Source of the DNA: an uncultured Muribaculaceae bacterium
GTDB lineage: Bacteria > Bacteroidota > Bacteroidia > Bacteroidales > Muribaculaceae
Length of the DNA stretch: 25,297 nucleotides
Direction: 5' to 3'
Assembly: GCA_910586975.1 (NCBI GenBank)
Contig: CAJUKX010000023.1
Span: 1 to 25,297, forward strand
The translations under genes and the position numbers were made by a program. The notes below the pieces were generated by a model. The model ran no database searches. It saw only the letters and a list, made by a program, of their open reading frames with translations, and was not told the origin of the DNA. Shown here piece after piece: positions 9,281 to 16,282 of the stretch (positions are counted from its first letter, which is position 1; every line of letters starts with the position of its first letter).

Positions 9281-9538
9281 TTATAGGAAAACTTCAAAAT
9301 CGTCGATGCCTATGATGCATACATCATGCACGGTGCGTATTTCACCGCTCTTCAGCAGCTTTATGGTTCGTGTGCCCTTGTAGTAATCATAGCGCAGCGA
9401 CACGGCGTTATCATATCGGATCAAAGCTCCGTTTTTCAGGCGCACCACCGTCAGATCCACCGGTTGGCCATGCTCGAGCATCTTGCGGGCCTGCGATATG
9501 TGCAGACCCTTCTTAGGAGAACTCAGCGCTGAACTCAT
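9281..9538 (-). CDS. Small phage protein, unknown (85 aa)
   Basis: The 85-residue protein has an N-terminal basic helix (SPKKGLHISQARKMLEHG) and a C-terminal set of short beta strands (VDLTVVRLKNGALIRYDNAV, then TIKLLKSGEIRTVHDVCI). A small beta-barrel or head-decoration-type fold is possible, but no family was recognised. It overlaps the preceding gene by 26 bp and lies 21 bp before the portal gene. A later in-frame ATG at residue 20 would shorten it without overlap, so the start is not certain. Confidence 0.65.
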   Translation of the reverse strand: MSSALSSPKKGLHISQARKMLEHGQPVDLTVVRLKNGALIRYDNAVSLRYDYYKGTRTIKLLKSGEIRTVHDVCIIGIDDFEVFL

Positions 9539-10553
9539 TGGAAAAAATTCTTAGGCTTATGGGTGGTACATCCATTTCGTCATCGAGGAAGTTCGGGCGG
9601 GCATCCACCGTCCGGAACGTGAATCGCATCGTTGTCAGTGAGTCGTTGTCATTATCACATTCGCAGCTGTGGTCTGTGATTATGATTTCCGTGTCGCCCG
9701 AAGCGCCTATCAGGTTCACATTGTACGATGATACCAGCTGCTCTACACACTGCGCCTGGTCAGCGGTTAGCGGCCCGGTTTCCACCTCGTATATTTTGTT
9801 TATTACCTTGTCGTATTGTATATATCGGCGGCCGCACAGGGTCTCGTTGCTGTCAACGGCGGTTTTGCGCTTAAGTTTGCACGGCAGGTCCAGATATTCG
9901 GGAGCGTTAAAGAGGTTGCGGAAGCGGAAAGTCAGAAAATACGGGTCTTCGGCTATGTAGAAAGTTTTTTCAGCAGCTCCGTGGTATATTGTGAAATAAG
10001 CTGCGTCCTCGATAGTGGCATCTGAGTTTGACAATACATGCTCAAGCAATACGGCTACGGAGAATGACACCCAGTGCGAGTCGACCTGTCGGCTGAATGT
10101 GGATTCCACCACGCCGCCGCTGCGCAGATACACTCTTACGCGGTACTCCGGTGTTCCGTTATCGAGGTGCGCCAGCGCTACGGCCGAGTTGCGGTGCAAT
10201 ATAGTTGACGACGAAACCAACCAGAAGTTCGTCCTGAAGTCAAAACCTCGTGGCAGCACGTGGTTGCAGTGTATTGCATGGAAGGTGATTGTAGATTCAT
10301 CAAATGCCACTCTTACATCTTGGCTTATTATACCCAGCGAGCGCCAATGCTCTTCAATCAGCGCATCCAAGTCGTGTAGGGTCACCCGACCGCCGTAGGC
10401 ATAGAGAGTGGTACTGAAGAACTTCTCGTTAGCTCCTCCGGGGTCGCGGGTCACGGTCACCTCCACATGTTCCCGGTCGGTCTGCGCGGTCACATCTTCC
10501 AAGCTCGAGGTTAGGATTACGCCTGATATATTGCTTAGGATTTTCGTTGTCAT
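9513..10553 (-). CDS. Unknown beta-rich virion protein, first gene of portal operon (346 aa)
   Basis: The 346-residue protein is not recognised. It is strongly beta-rich throughout (VEVTVTRDPGG, YRVRVYLRSGG, TFRFRNLFNAPEYL, YIQYDKVINKIYEVETG, MRFTFRTVD), which suits a virion or tail-associated sandwich protein. The 'NLFNAPEYLDLP' element is reminiscent of Bacteroidota phage and adhesin proteins. The only good start is the ATG at 10553, which lies just four bases after the -7 box of late promoter A, so the mRNA would have almost no leader. It is followed by the 85-aa gene and the portal. Confidence 0.65.
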   Translation of the reverse strand: MTTKILSNISGVILTSSLEDVTAQTDREHVEVTVTRDPGGANEKFFSTTLYAYGGRVTLHDLDALIEEHWRSLGIISQDVRVAFDESTITFHAIHCNHVLPRGFDFRTNFWLVSSSTILHRNSAVALAHLDNGTPEYRVRVYLRSGGVVESTFSRQVDSHWVSFSVAVLLEHVLSNSDATIEDAAYFTIYHGAAEKTFYIAEDPYFLTFRFRNLFNAPEYLDLPCKLKRKTAVDSNETLCGRRYIQYDKVINKIYEVETGPLTADQAQCVEQLVSSYNVNLIGASGDTEIIITDHSCECDNDNDSLTTMRFTFRTVDARPNFLDDEMDVPPISLRIFSNEFSAEFS

Positions 10554-10557
10554 GCCG

Positions 10558-10592
10558 CAAATTTATGGCTTTGCCGCAGGGAGGTAAAAGAC
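10558..10592 (-). promoter_or_regulatory. Phage late promoter A (portal operon)
   Basis: Minus strand: GTCTTTT (10592-10586), 20 bp, TAAATTTG (10565-10558). It is the same layout as promoters B, C and D. The predicted transcription start is about 10554, at or next to the ATG at 10553. A 10-bp inverted repeat (TGCCGCAGGG 10572-10581, CCCTGCGGCA 10611-10620) brackets the -33 box. Confidence 0.75.
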
Positions 10593-10617
10593 AAACACAC
10601 AGCGCGGTTGCCCTGCG

Positions 10618-10647
10618 GCAGCTCACCTCATCGCTGAGGCGAGCTGC
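10618..10647 (-). terminator. Stem-loop after MutS-I gene, possible terminator
   Basis: A 13-bp hairpin with one mismatch and a TCGC loop begins 9 bp after the stop codon at 10657. There is no clear U-run on the minus strand, so termination is uncertain. Its last three bases overlap the arm of the inverted repeat around promoter A, so the two structures exclude each other in RNA. Confidence 0.45.
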
Positions 10648-10656
10648 TTTGTGGGG

Positions 10657-11388
10657 CTATTCGGCTTTCTTGGCTACTTTCTTTTGCTTCGCAGGCTCTT
10701 TGAGCTGTTCGCATATCGCCACGCGCTTGCCGGCTCTTACAAGTTTGGGCAGGTAGGTGTCGAGTGCGTGGTGGGGGAATCCTGCAAGCTCTATGCTTTT
10801 GTTTTTACCGTTGGCGCGACGTGTTAGCGTGATTCCCAGTATTTCGGCTGCGGCTACTGCATCCTCGGCAAATGTTTCATAAAAATCGCCAATACGGAAA
10901 AGTAAGATTGCATCGGGGTGTTTTTGCTTCATTTCTTCGTACTGCTTCATCATCGGGGTGATGGCTACCGAACCTGTTTTCACCGTGGTGGTGATTATCT
11001 CGGGAGTGGCTTCTTTGGCCTTTGCTTCTGCGGCTTTCTGTGCGCGTGTGCTTACTGCACCCGTGCGCTTTATCTCGGCTTGCAGGAATGAGAAGGCATT
11101 TTTTGATATGGGGCAATTTTCCTCTTTGAGCATAAAGGCATAGTTAAGGGCATTGGCCGCATTGGTGAAATTGCAGATGTGCCAGATAGAGCGGTCCGAC
11201 ATATATGTACCTACGCTGATGATAATTTCTTTAGGCTCGGTGATGGTGGCCGTGCCATCAGCATAATAATCGAGGGTGACGAGTGACTGCGGAGCGATGA
11301 ACGCTGTTACACACACGGGGGTAGGCATGTTGGCGGCGGCTTTGGTGAAAAGATTGGCGGCGGCTGAGGTGTTGACTGTTGTTTGCAT
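10657..11388 (-). CDS. Orphan MutS domain I (mismatch-recognition domain) protein (243 aa)
   Basis: Residues about 143-233 match domain I of MutS, the DNA-mismatch-reading domain: TPMMKQYEEMKQKHPDAILL, then FRIGDFYETF, EILGITLTRR, ELAGFPHHALDTYL and GKRVAICEQL. The mismatch-wedging Phe-X-Glu motif is intact (F169, E171). Everything else in MutS, including the clamp, ATPase and dimerisation parts, is missing. The first ~110 residues are an unrelated domain not recognised here; a K/E-rich linker joins the two. Stand-alone MutS-I domains have been noticed on Bacteroidota mobile elements, but I know of no defined function. It lies between the lysis and portal operons, behind a 56-aa gene, and lacks a late promoter of its own, so it may be expressed differently. 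Confidence 0.8.
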   Translation of the reverse strand: MQTTVNTSAAANLFTKAAANMPTPVCVTAFIAPQSLVTLDYYADGTATITEPKEIIISVGTYMSDRSIWHICNFTNAANALNYAFMLKEENCPISKNAFSFLQAEIKRTGAVSTRAQKAAEAKAKEATPEIITTTVKTGSVAITPMMKQYEEMKQKHPDAILLFRIGDFYETFAEDAVAAAEILGITLTRRANGKNKSIELAGFPHHALDTYLPKLVRAGKRVAICEQLKEPAKQKKVAKKAE

Positions 11389-11408
11389 GATTGTATGGCT
11401 TTAGATGA

Positions 11409-11579
11409 TTAGTAATTAAGATTGAATACGCGGAAGAATGCTTTTCTTACTTCCGATTCAAAGTGCATGGCCTTGTATTCGGCAAGCTCATTTATCGGAT
11501 TGGAGGAGAGGTGAGAAGCTTTTACATCCTCTTGGGATTTCTTGCTGTCAGGATTCTTTGTGTTGGTGGGCTGTTCCAT
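11409..11579 (-). CDS. Small hypothetical gene upstream of MutS-I (56 aa)
   Basis: An open frame of 56 codons starts at the ATG complement 11577-11579 (MEQPTNTKNPDSKKSQEDV...) and stops at 11409. The product is hydrophilic, Lys/Ser/Asp-rich at the N-terminus, with a C-terminal helix (NELAEYKAMHFESEVRKAFF). An A-rich stretch just before the ATG fits a Bacteroidota ribosome binding region. It ends 20 bp before the MutS-I ATG and would be cotranscribed with it. No homologous family was recognised; coding status is probable, not certain. Confidence 0.5.
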   Translation of the reverse strand: MEQPTNTKNPDSKKSQEDVKASHLSSNPINELAEYKAMHFESEVRKAFFRVFNLNY

Positions 11580-11736
11580 GTTCTTATTTTTTTTGATTCA
11601 TTTTTCGTCCTTGTTATCGAGTTTGATTTAGCTTTTACATTGCCAAATGAGGGCGGACGTAGCACCACCGACAAATTTTTGTAAAAAAATACGCTCACCC
11701 CGGTGAGGAAGATTTTTTGAACAAAGTGCATCTCAA

Positions 11737-11767
11737 TTTGGCAGGTGCGCAGCCCGCCCTAACTTTG
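11737..11767 (+). promoter_or_regulatory. Canonical Bacteroidota promoter facing right
   Basis: TTTG (11737-11740), 19 bp, TAACTTTG (11760-11767): an exact match to the host housekeeping consensus TTTG-N19-TAnnTTTG. It points against every gene in the region and would start a plus-strand transcript near 11771, across the 42-bp repeats and toward the 3' end of the lysis operon. No convincing ORF follows; the longest is 52 codons at 11838-11996. Confidence 0.55.
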
Positions 11768-11956
11768 CGATGGAATAGCGTCCAAATCATAGCTCGGTGA
11801 CATGGACTCGGAAAATGAACCGAAAAAATGTTAGACAATGACAGCACACCCACACACAGCAGCCGGTGCTCTGCAGACAGCAAGATTTCCCAAGAGTTAT
11901 TTATCTGTTAAAATCCCTGTTTTCCACGGCATTTCATGCCTGAATCAACCCAAAAT

Positions 11957-12040
11957 CTACACTTTTAGCGGTTTCAGCGTAAAAATTTACTCTTAAAACT
12001 ACACTTTTTGCGGTTTTAGCGTAAAAATTTACCCTTAATT
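11957..12040. repeat. Two tandem 42-bp direct repeats
   Basis: Unit 1 (11957-11998) and unit 2 (11999-12040) are adjacent and differ at only a handful of positions. Each begins CTACACTTTT and contains AGCGTAAAAATTTAC. Such units, carrying the same core, may be a dispersed host repeat, or a pair of binding sites; the sequence alone does not decide. Confidence 0.75.
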
Positions 12041-12062
12041 CCTCGTTTCCTGTAGGTTTTCT

Positions 12063-12099
12063 ACAAAACAAAAGGCCGCCCCGTGTATTGGGACGACCT
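12063..12099 (-). terminator. Intrinsic terminator of the lysis operon
   Basis: Minus strand: AGGTCGTCCC, 7-base loop, GGGGCGGCCT (10-bp stem with two G-U pairs), then TTTGTTTTG. It lies 28 bp after the spanin stop codon. Confidence 0.8.
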
Positions 12100-12126
12100 G
12101 TTCAGAGTGAGAGAAGAGAATGGGCT

Positions 12127-12621
12127 TCAAGATTTTTTGGATCTGAAGATTTTCAGCAGGCTCAATATGGCAATGACTGCGACGGCAGTTATTGCGAGCC
12201 ACGATATCCACCTTGGCATTGTAAAGGCGGTTTTATCGACGACGGTGTCTGTGGCCGCATCATGAGTTGCCCGGGCTTCGACATTTACAGTGTCTTTACA
12301 GGCTTCAGTGCGGTGCTCGTATGTGGCGGCTTGGGTGTCTCTGCGGGCTTTGGCCTCCGCTATCGTCAGCGACTTGGGCGAGGCTCTTGCTCCCGGGTTC
12401 GCCGTGTCGGGAGCGTAGAACTCAACGGTGATGCCGCTCAGGTCAATGTCGGTTGAGGTAGTGAGCCACGTCAGCACATCTTCTGCCGTCATGGAAGCCT
12501 TGACCTTGGCGATTTTCACCGTGCTTGAGTCCCTTGTCTGAGCCGTAGTATGCCGCGACGATTGGCAAGACCATATTCCCGATATCAGGAAAATGGTAAG
12601 GATTATAATCAGAGATCGCAT
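12127..12621 (-). CDS. Candidate unimolecular spanin (lipoprotein with C-terminal TM)
   Basis: Start chosen at the ATG 12621 (MRSLIIILTIFLISG...), which opens directly into a signal sequence; another ATG at 12639 adds six residues. The N-terminus is a lipoprotein signal with Cys19 preceded by IWS, and the C-terminus has one hydrophobic segment (about 138-158, WISWLAITAVAVIAILSLL) followed by FRSKKS. An outer-membrane lipid anchor plus an inner-membrane C-terminal segment is the layout of u-spanins such as phage T1 gp11, which fuse the outer and inner membranes at lysis. The periplasmic part (about 110 residues) is polar and Ala/Thr/Asp-rich. It directly follows the amidase, as expected in a lysis cassette. 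The Trp at lipobox -2 is unusual, and a plain lipoprotein is the alternative. Confidence 0.6.
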   Translation of the reverse strand: MRSLIIILTIFLISGIWSCQSSRHTTAQTRDSSTVKIAKVKASMTAEDVLTWLTTSTDIDLSGITVEFYAPDTANPGARASPKSLTIAEAKARRDTQAATYEHRTEACKDTVNVEARATHDAATDTVVDKTAFTMPRWISWLAITAVAVIAILSLLKIFRSKKS

Positions 12622-13196
12622 ATTTTGAACGAGGGACATGCTTTGTTCGCAAATTCATAGTGCCCGTGGACGGTGGCTCCGGGGAACTGCTTTTGCAGTT
12701 TGGCAACCAACTCGCGCAGGGCTTTGCGTTGCTCCGGGGTTCGGGTATCCTTGGGCGTTTTACCGTCTGAGGCACAGCCGCCCACATAGCTCACGCCTAT
12801 AGAGTTGGCGTTCTGTCCCTTGCAGTGCGCGCCTATTATACGCAGCGCACGGCCTTCATGTACCGTGCCGTCGCGATATACGACTAAATGGTAACCGATA
12901 TCGTTGAACCCTCGTGCCAGGTGCCACTGCCTTATTTGTGCCACAGTGTAGTCTTTGCCTTCGGGCGTGGCCGTGCAGTGCAGTATGATCTTGTTGATTG
13001 TTCGGCTGCATGGCACAAGCTTTGCCCATGTCTTGGGGCCGACTATGCCATCGGCAATCAAGCCCCAGTCCTTTTGGTATGTCTTTACGGCTTCTTCGGT
13101 GATTTCGCCGAAGATGCCGTCCTCGGCCAGGCTCAGCATCGCTTGCAGCGTTTTCACATCGTCGCCGCGAGAGCCGCGTTTAAGTGTATTCATCAT
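12609..13196 (-). CDS. Endolysin: N-acetylmuramoyl-L-alanine amidase with PG-binding domain
   Basis: The 195-residue protein has two domains. Residues about 5-60 are a PG_binding_1 repeat (LKRGSRGDDVKTLQAML...DGIFGEITEEAV...DGIVGPKTW). Residues about 67-190 are an Amidase_2 (T7 lysozyme-like) zinc amidase with likely ligands H73, H179 and C187, and K185 in the usual catalytic position; GYHLVVYRDG is the conserved core. It cuts the amide bond between N-acetylmuramic acid and the stem peptide. No signal peptide is present, so it depends on the holin. The start overlaps the preceding stop (ATGATG at 13196-13191). Confidence 0.9.
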   Translation of the reverse strand: MMNTLKRGSRGDDVKTLQAMLSLAEDGIFGEITEEAVKTYQKDWGLIADGIVGPKTWAKLVPCSRTINKIILHCTATPEGKDYTVAQIRQWHLARGFNDIGYHLVVYRDGTVHEGRALRIIGAHCKGQNANSIGVSYVGGCASDGKTPKDTRTPEQRKALRELVAKLQKQFPGATVHGHYEFANKACPSFKICDL

Positions 13197-13399
13197 ATCG
13201 GTAAATTATGGAGCTTCATACGCTCGGTTAGTACTTTATCCAACTGAGCCATGTGCTCAATCTGTAATAGTATAAGGGATTGTTCTTTCGCAGAGAGCCT
13301 GTTAAATCGGGCTTCGTTTTCGACAAACGAGCGCAAGTTCTTAAGGTGTGTGGCATTGCGGGCATGATGGCCGGCAAGACGCAGTTCAAAGGGTTTCAT
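13193..13399 (-). CDS. crAss001_48-like small protein (68 aa)
   Basis: The 68-residue helical protein starts at the ATG complement 13397-13399 (MKPFELRLAGHHARNATHL), overlapping the holin stop by 14 bp. The pattern of hydrophobic positions (F..L..E...L..Q...M......L..R) is that of a small phage family named after crAss001 gp48, of unknown function. A longer frame upstream of this ATG is only a shadow of the holin gene. Its location in the lysis cassette suggests a lysis- or virion-related role, but none is established. Confidence 0.6.
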   Translation of the reverse strand: MKPFELRLAGHHARNATHLKNLRSFVENEARFNRLSAKEQSLILLQIEHMAQLDKVLTERMKLHNLPI

Positions 13400-13667
13400 T
13401 GGCAGGTGCTTTATCTGGTTTTGACTTTTCTTTGTCGCGCAACAGCTCGGCAAAGTGTTTGAATTGGAAATTGAGGTCAATGCCCATGAACGCGCCGGCG
13501 GCGACAAGCACCATGCCGAATACTGTGATTACCGAGGGGTGAATTTCGCCCTGCGGTGGCATATAGAGTGCGAACATGACCACGACCATTCCAAACACTA
13601 TAAGCAGGAAGGCCATCAGCGAGTGGGCCGTGAGCTTTCGTTTGAATGTTGTGATTGTCTGTGGCAT
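13386..13667 (-). CDS. Holin-like protein, two membrane segments (93 aa)
   Basis: The 93-residue protein has two hydrophobic segments (about 15-36 and 44-63) joined by a short loop (MPPQGEIHP) and a charged C-terminal tail (RDKEKSKPDKAP), a typical class II holin layout. It would form inner-membrane lesions that release the downstream amidase. It is the first gene after late promoter C and is directly followed by the small 68-aa gene and the endolysin. Confidence 0.75.
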   Translation of the reverse strand: MPQTITTFKRKLTAHSLMAFLLIVFGMVVVMFALYMPPQGEIHPSVITVFGMVLVAAGAFMGIDLNFQFKHFAELLRDKEKSKPDKAPANETL

Positions 13668-13701
13668 TTCGGGGAGAGAGTTAAGAGGTTTGTATTCGAT
13701 G

Positions 13702-13736
13702 CAAATTTACGGCTGCAGATTAGCTGTGCAAAAGAC
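13702..13736 (-). promoter_or_regulatory. Phage late promoter C (lysis operon)
   Basis: Minus strand: GTCTTTT (13736-13730), 20 bp, TAAATTTG (13709-13702). It drives the holin operon with a leader of about 30 nt, and starts within 10 bp of the TerL stop codon. Confidence 0.75.
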
Positions 13737-13744
13737 GGTTCGGG

Positions 13745-15403
13745 CTACATCACTCCGGTGGGGTCGATAAATGAGGCTCCCGAGTAGGGACGGTTTTCGC
13801 ATCCTATATACAGGGTGTCGAATGCGTCGGTGCCGTCTGTGCGCAGTTCCAGGCGGTCGTCTTCCGTCTCGGCCAGTTTCTCGCCCGATTTGTCTTTCTG
13901 GAATCCGTTGCGGCCGCGGCTCACTCCGGCCGATTGTATGGCCAGTATCAGGTCGTCATTATTCTGACGGTTGAAGTATGGGGTAAGGCGGTTAAGCCCG
14001 GCAAAGCCGCGGTTTATCAGGTTGTATTTTTCATCGTGGCGCATGGGGTTGCCCAATGGTATGGCCACCACATGCCATCCGTGTTTCTCAAACTCGTTGA
14101 TTATAGTGTAGCGAAAATCCACCGAGTTGACCGCATAGTTCGATCCCAGCGCCGTTGTGTCATAATAGAACACCACGGTTTTGCATTGGTGATGGGCATA
14201 GTATTGGCAAAAGTCGGCCACAAGTGCCGGTATCTTGCGCTCATACTTAACGAAGAATGATTTGAGCACATTAAGGCGGCCCAACCGTTCATCGGGTTGT
14301 CCTGACACTATCCAGTTGATATTGGCATTGTAGTCCATACCTATGCAGATGGGACGGTAGCGGTCAAGGTCGCGGTCGGCTCGGCAGTCCATGGCTTCGG
14401 GTTGGAAGTCATAGCCTATCGTGTCAAGGTATTCAAAATCACTGTCGTTATACTTGTGGTCTTCCTTCATGGAGCTGTAGAAGCCGTCGCGCGCTATGCC
14501 TATCTTCCGGCACATTATCGAGGTCTGGAATGTCAGGGGTGTAAGGTCGCGCTTCATATCGCGCAGATATTGCTCGCCCAGCAGCTGCACATTTTCCACC
14601 GAGGAGTATTCGCGGTAGTAGGTGGCTATCGAGCGCAGTTTGTTGATATTGGCATCAAGACGACGCAGGTGACCGCGCAGGTATGAGGGCGGGTCGACTC
14701 CTTTTTGACGCAGCTCCAGGATCTTCTGTTTCAAGCGCCATTGTTCCACCACTCCGGCCTCTATGGCTCGTATTATCTCCATATTGCGCTCGGTTTTCAT
14801 CTCTTTCTCGTATTCCAGAAACCATGAGCCCTTTTTACTTTGGGGCATATCGCTCAGTATCAGCATGGCATGATTGAACGAATGCTTTGAAAAATGGCTC
14901 TTTATGCCACCGTTGGCGGGCAGGGTTTCCTGGTGCAGCTTAACGGGGTCAATGAATTTTGCTTCATCGACCAGCAGCCACGACAATGTAAGCGAGTTGG
15001 CAGCCCCTTTGCGGTCCTGCGACAGTATGACCGCCACCGAGCCGTTGTAGAATGATATGCATTGTTCCCAGTCCTCCGGCTCGGTTATGGGCTTGGCAAA
15101 GGTTTTGGGAGGACGCCTGCCCACTACATAGTGTATGCCTTTCTTGAAACCCCATCTCTCCCATGCCGCAAACAGCCCCGGCAGGGTGTTTGTCAGGCCG
15201 TGCTTGAACGTTGGCACGACAATGCCGCCGGTTGAGCCCTGCATTCGTTGCATCATTTTCAGCCCGTATGGAGCTGCAATTGAGTCGGTTTTTCCCGTGC
15301 GGCGCCCGGCTACGATTACAGTTGTGCGAGCGGCTATAAGCTGTGCCATCAGCTGCGGGCGGTTGAAATACACCTGTTTTGCTTTAGGGTTGACTTGTGC
15401 CAT
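13745..15403 (-). CDS. Terminase large subunit (552 aa)
   Basis: The start chosen is the ATG at 15403 (MAQVNPKAKQ); the longer frame would begin at a TTG. Walker A is AGRRTGKT (32-39), Walker B is SWLLVDEAKF with D146 and E147. The nuclease half has the acidic residues expected of an RNase H-like headful nuclease: D357 (GMDYNANINW), D415 (FYYDTT) and D527 near GTDAFDT. It packages and cuts phage DNA at the portal. It overlaps the preceding gene by 20 bp and is the last gene of the capsid operon; the stop is just before late promoter C. Confidence 0.92.
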   Translation of the reverse strand: MAQVNPKAKQVYFNRPQLMAQLIAARTTVIVAGRRTGKTDSIAAPYGLKMMQRMQGSTGGIVVPTFKHGLTNTLPGLFAAWERWGFKKGIHYVVGRRPPKTFAKPITEPEDWEQCISFYNGSVAVILSQDRKGAANSLTLSWLLVDEAKFIDPVKLHQETLPANGGIKSHFSKHSFNHAMLILSDMPQSKKGSWFLEYEKEMKTERNMEIIRAIEAGVVEQWRLKQKILELRQKGVDPPSYLRGHLRRLDANINKLRSIATYYREYSSVENVQLLGEQYLRDMKRDLTPLTFQTSIMCRKIGIARDGFYSSMKEDHKYNDSDFEYLDTIGYDFQPEAMDCRADRDLDRYRPICIGMDYNANINWIVSGQPDERLGRLNVLKSFFVKYERKIPALVADFCQYYAHHQCKTVVFYYDTTALGSNYAVNSVDFRYTIINEFEKHGWHVVAIPLGNPMRHDEKYNLINRGFAGLNRLTPYFNRQNNDDLILAIQSAGVSRGRNGFQKDKSGEKLAETEDDRLELRTDGTDAFDTLYIGCENRPYSGASFIDPTGVM

Positions 15404-16004
15404 CTGAATTGAATAAATGAGCTTCTTCAAGGTCGGCCTCCTCGAATTCTACATCTTGAATATCGGGGTGGTCGCGCAGAAGTTCCTTGGTGAGTTTGGA
15501 GATATGGTTGTAGAGGTCGGGTATTGGAGTAAGGCCGAGCACTGTGGGGTCAGTGGTGGCACACCATGGCTGCACCGGTATCTGATCGTATTCCGGCATG
15601 AAGTCATCGGGCTTGTCGAGGCCGTTGACTTTCGACATTGTGGCAATTACACGTTCCATCGTTTTCGTGTCCTTGCGGGCCTTGGCCATGGCGTATGTTT
15701 CCGCAAGCATTTCGTTGGCCTTGGCGCGGTAGTATTCTTTTGAGTGACACGACAGCAGGGGCACAAGTTGATGGATGAGGTTGATGTCGGCGTAGGCCGT
15801 TGATTGCGACACGCCGTAGCGGCTCATGATCTGATCGCGCAGCTGCCTGTCCTTCATCGACGGATTGGCAAGCCAGTAATTATACATGTCGCGCAGCCTC
15901 ATCACTCGCTCGGCCAGCGGCACAGGATATTTGTCGCGGAGTTCGTCCTCCGAGGCAAACAAATCAACCTTGCAGGCTTCAAGGGGAGAGATTATAACAG
16001 CCAT
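15384..16004 (-). CDS. Putative terminase small subunit, HTH (206 aa)
   Basis: The 206-residue protein has a helix-turn-helix at about residues 49-80 (MKDRQLRDQIMSRYGVSQSTAYADINLI), a second helical region with KANEMLAETYAMAKARKDTK (about 94-113), and a C-terminal tail. The MSRYGVSQSTAYADI pattern is a classic HTH recognition unit. Immediate position before TerL, with overlap, makes it the best TerS candidate. A second HTH protein just upstream (16007-16282) competes for this label, or both act together. Confidence 0.65.
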   Translation of the reverse strand: MAVIISPLEACKVDLFASEDELRDKYPVPLAERVMRLRDMYNYWLANPSMKDRQLRDQIMSRYGVSQSTAYADINLIHQLVPLLSCHSKEYYRAKANEMLAETYAMAKARKDTKTMERVIATMSKVNGLDKPDDFMPEYDQIPVQPWCATTDPTVLGLTPIPDLYNHISKLTKELLRDHPDIQDVEFEEADLEEAHLFNSDGTSQP

Positions 16005-16006
16005 AC

Positions 16007-16282
16007 TTATTCGTCGTCCTCCATGTCAAGCAATGCCTTCTCCGACATTTCCAGCGCCGCGGGTGAGCCTACACGGGCAAGCATGGCCATCTGCTTGCGT
16101 ATCTCTATCTTCTGCGAGATTTTGCCTTTCAGATAGGCTATGCGGGCCGGGTGGTCAACACTGTTGATGTCGGCTTTAAGCTCCATCTCCGGCACGCCCA
16201 GCGATATGGCTATTTCCGTGGCCGGCATATACAGCGAGGCAAGCTGCTCAATGGTTTGCAATTCGGTTTCTGAATACTTCAT
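16007..16282 (-). CDS. Small HTH protein, terminase-small-like (91 aa)
   Basis: The 91-residue protein opens with a predicted HTH (SETELQTIEQLASLYMPATEIAISLGV, about 3-29), then a middle region with KGKISQKIEIRKQMAMLARVGSPAALEMSEKAL, a helix pair seen at the C-terminus of small terminases. It starts within the end of the preceding PLD-like gene (overlap 35 bp) and ends 2 bp before the 206-aa gene. Two DNA-binding proteins in a row ahead of TerL is unusual; whether this or its neighbour is the true TerS cannot be settled here. Confidence 0.55.
   Translation of the reverse strand: MKYSETELQTIEQLASLYMPATEIAISLGVPEMELKADINSVDHPARIAYLKGKISQKIEIRKQMAMLARVGSPAALEMSEKALLDMEDDE

Larger units (their letters stand above)
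11580..12062. other. Gene-poor gap between MutS-I unit and lysis operon
   Basis: About 480 bp with no convincing gene on either strand. It contains the plus-strand promoter at 11737-11767, a short palindrome (ACAAATTTTTGT, near 11670), and two 42-bp direct repeats at 11957-12040. Short minus-strand frames here have no family resemblance and no coding signature. Confidence 0.6.

Noticed and set aside
11838..11996. 52-codon plus-strand frame after the promoter at 11737
   Set aside because: Its second half is the 42-bp repeat translated; no ribosome site and no family pattern. Left as unassigned.
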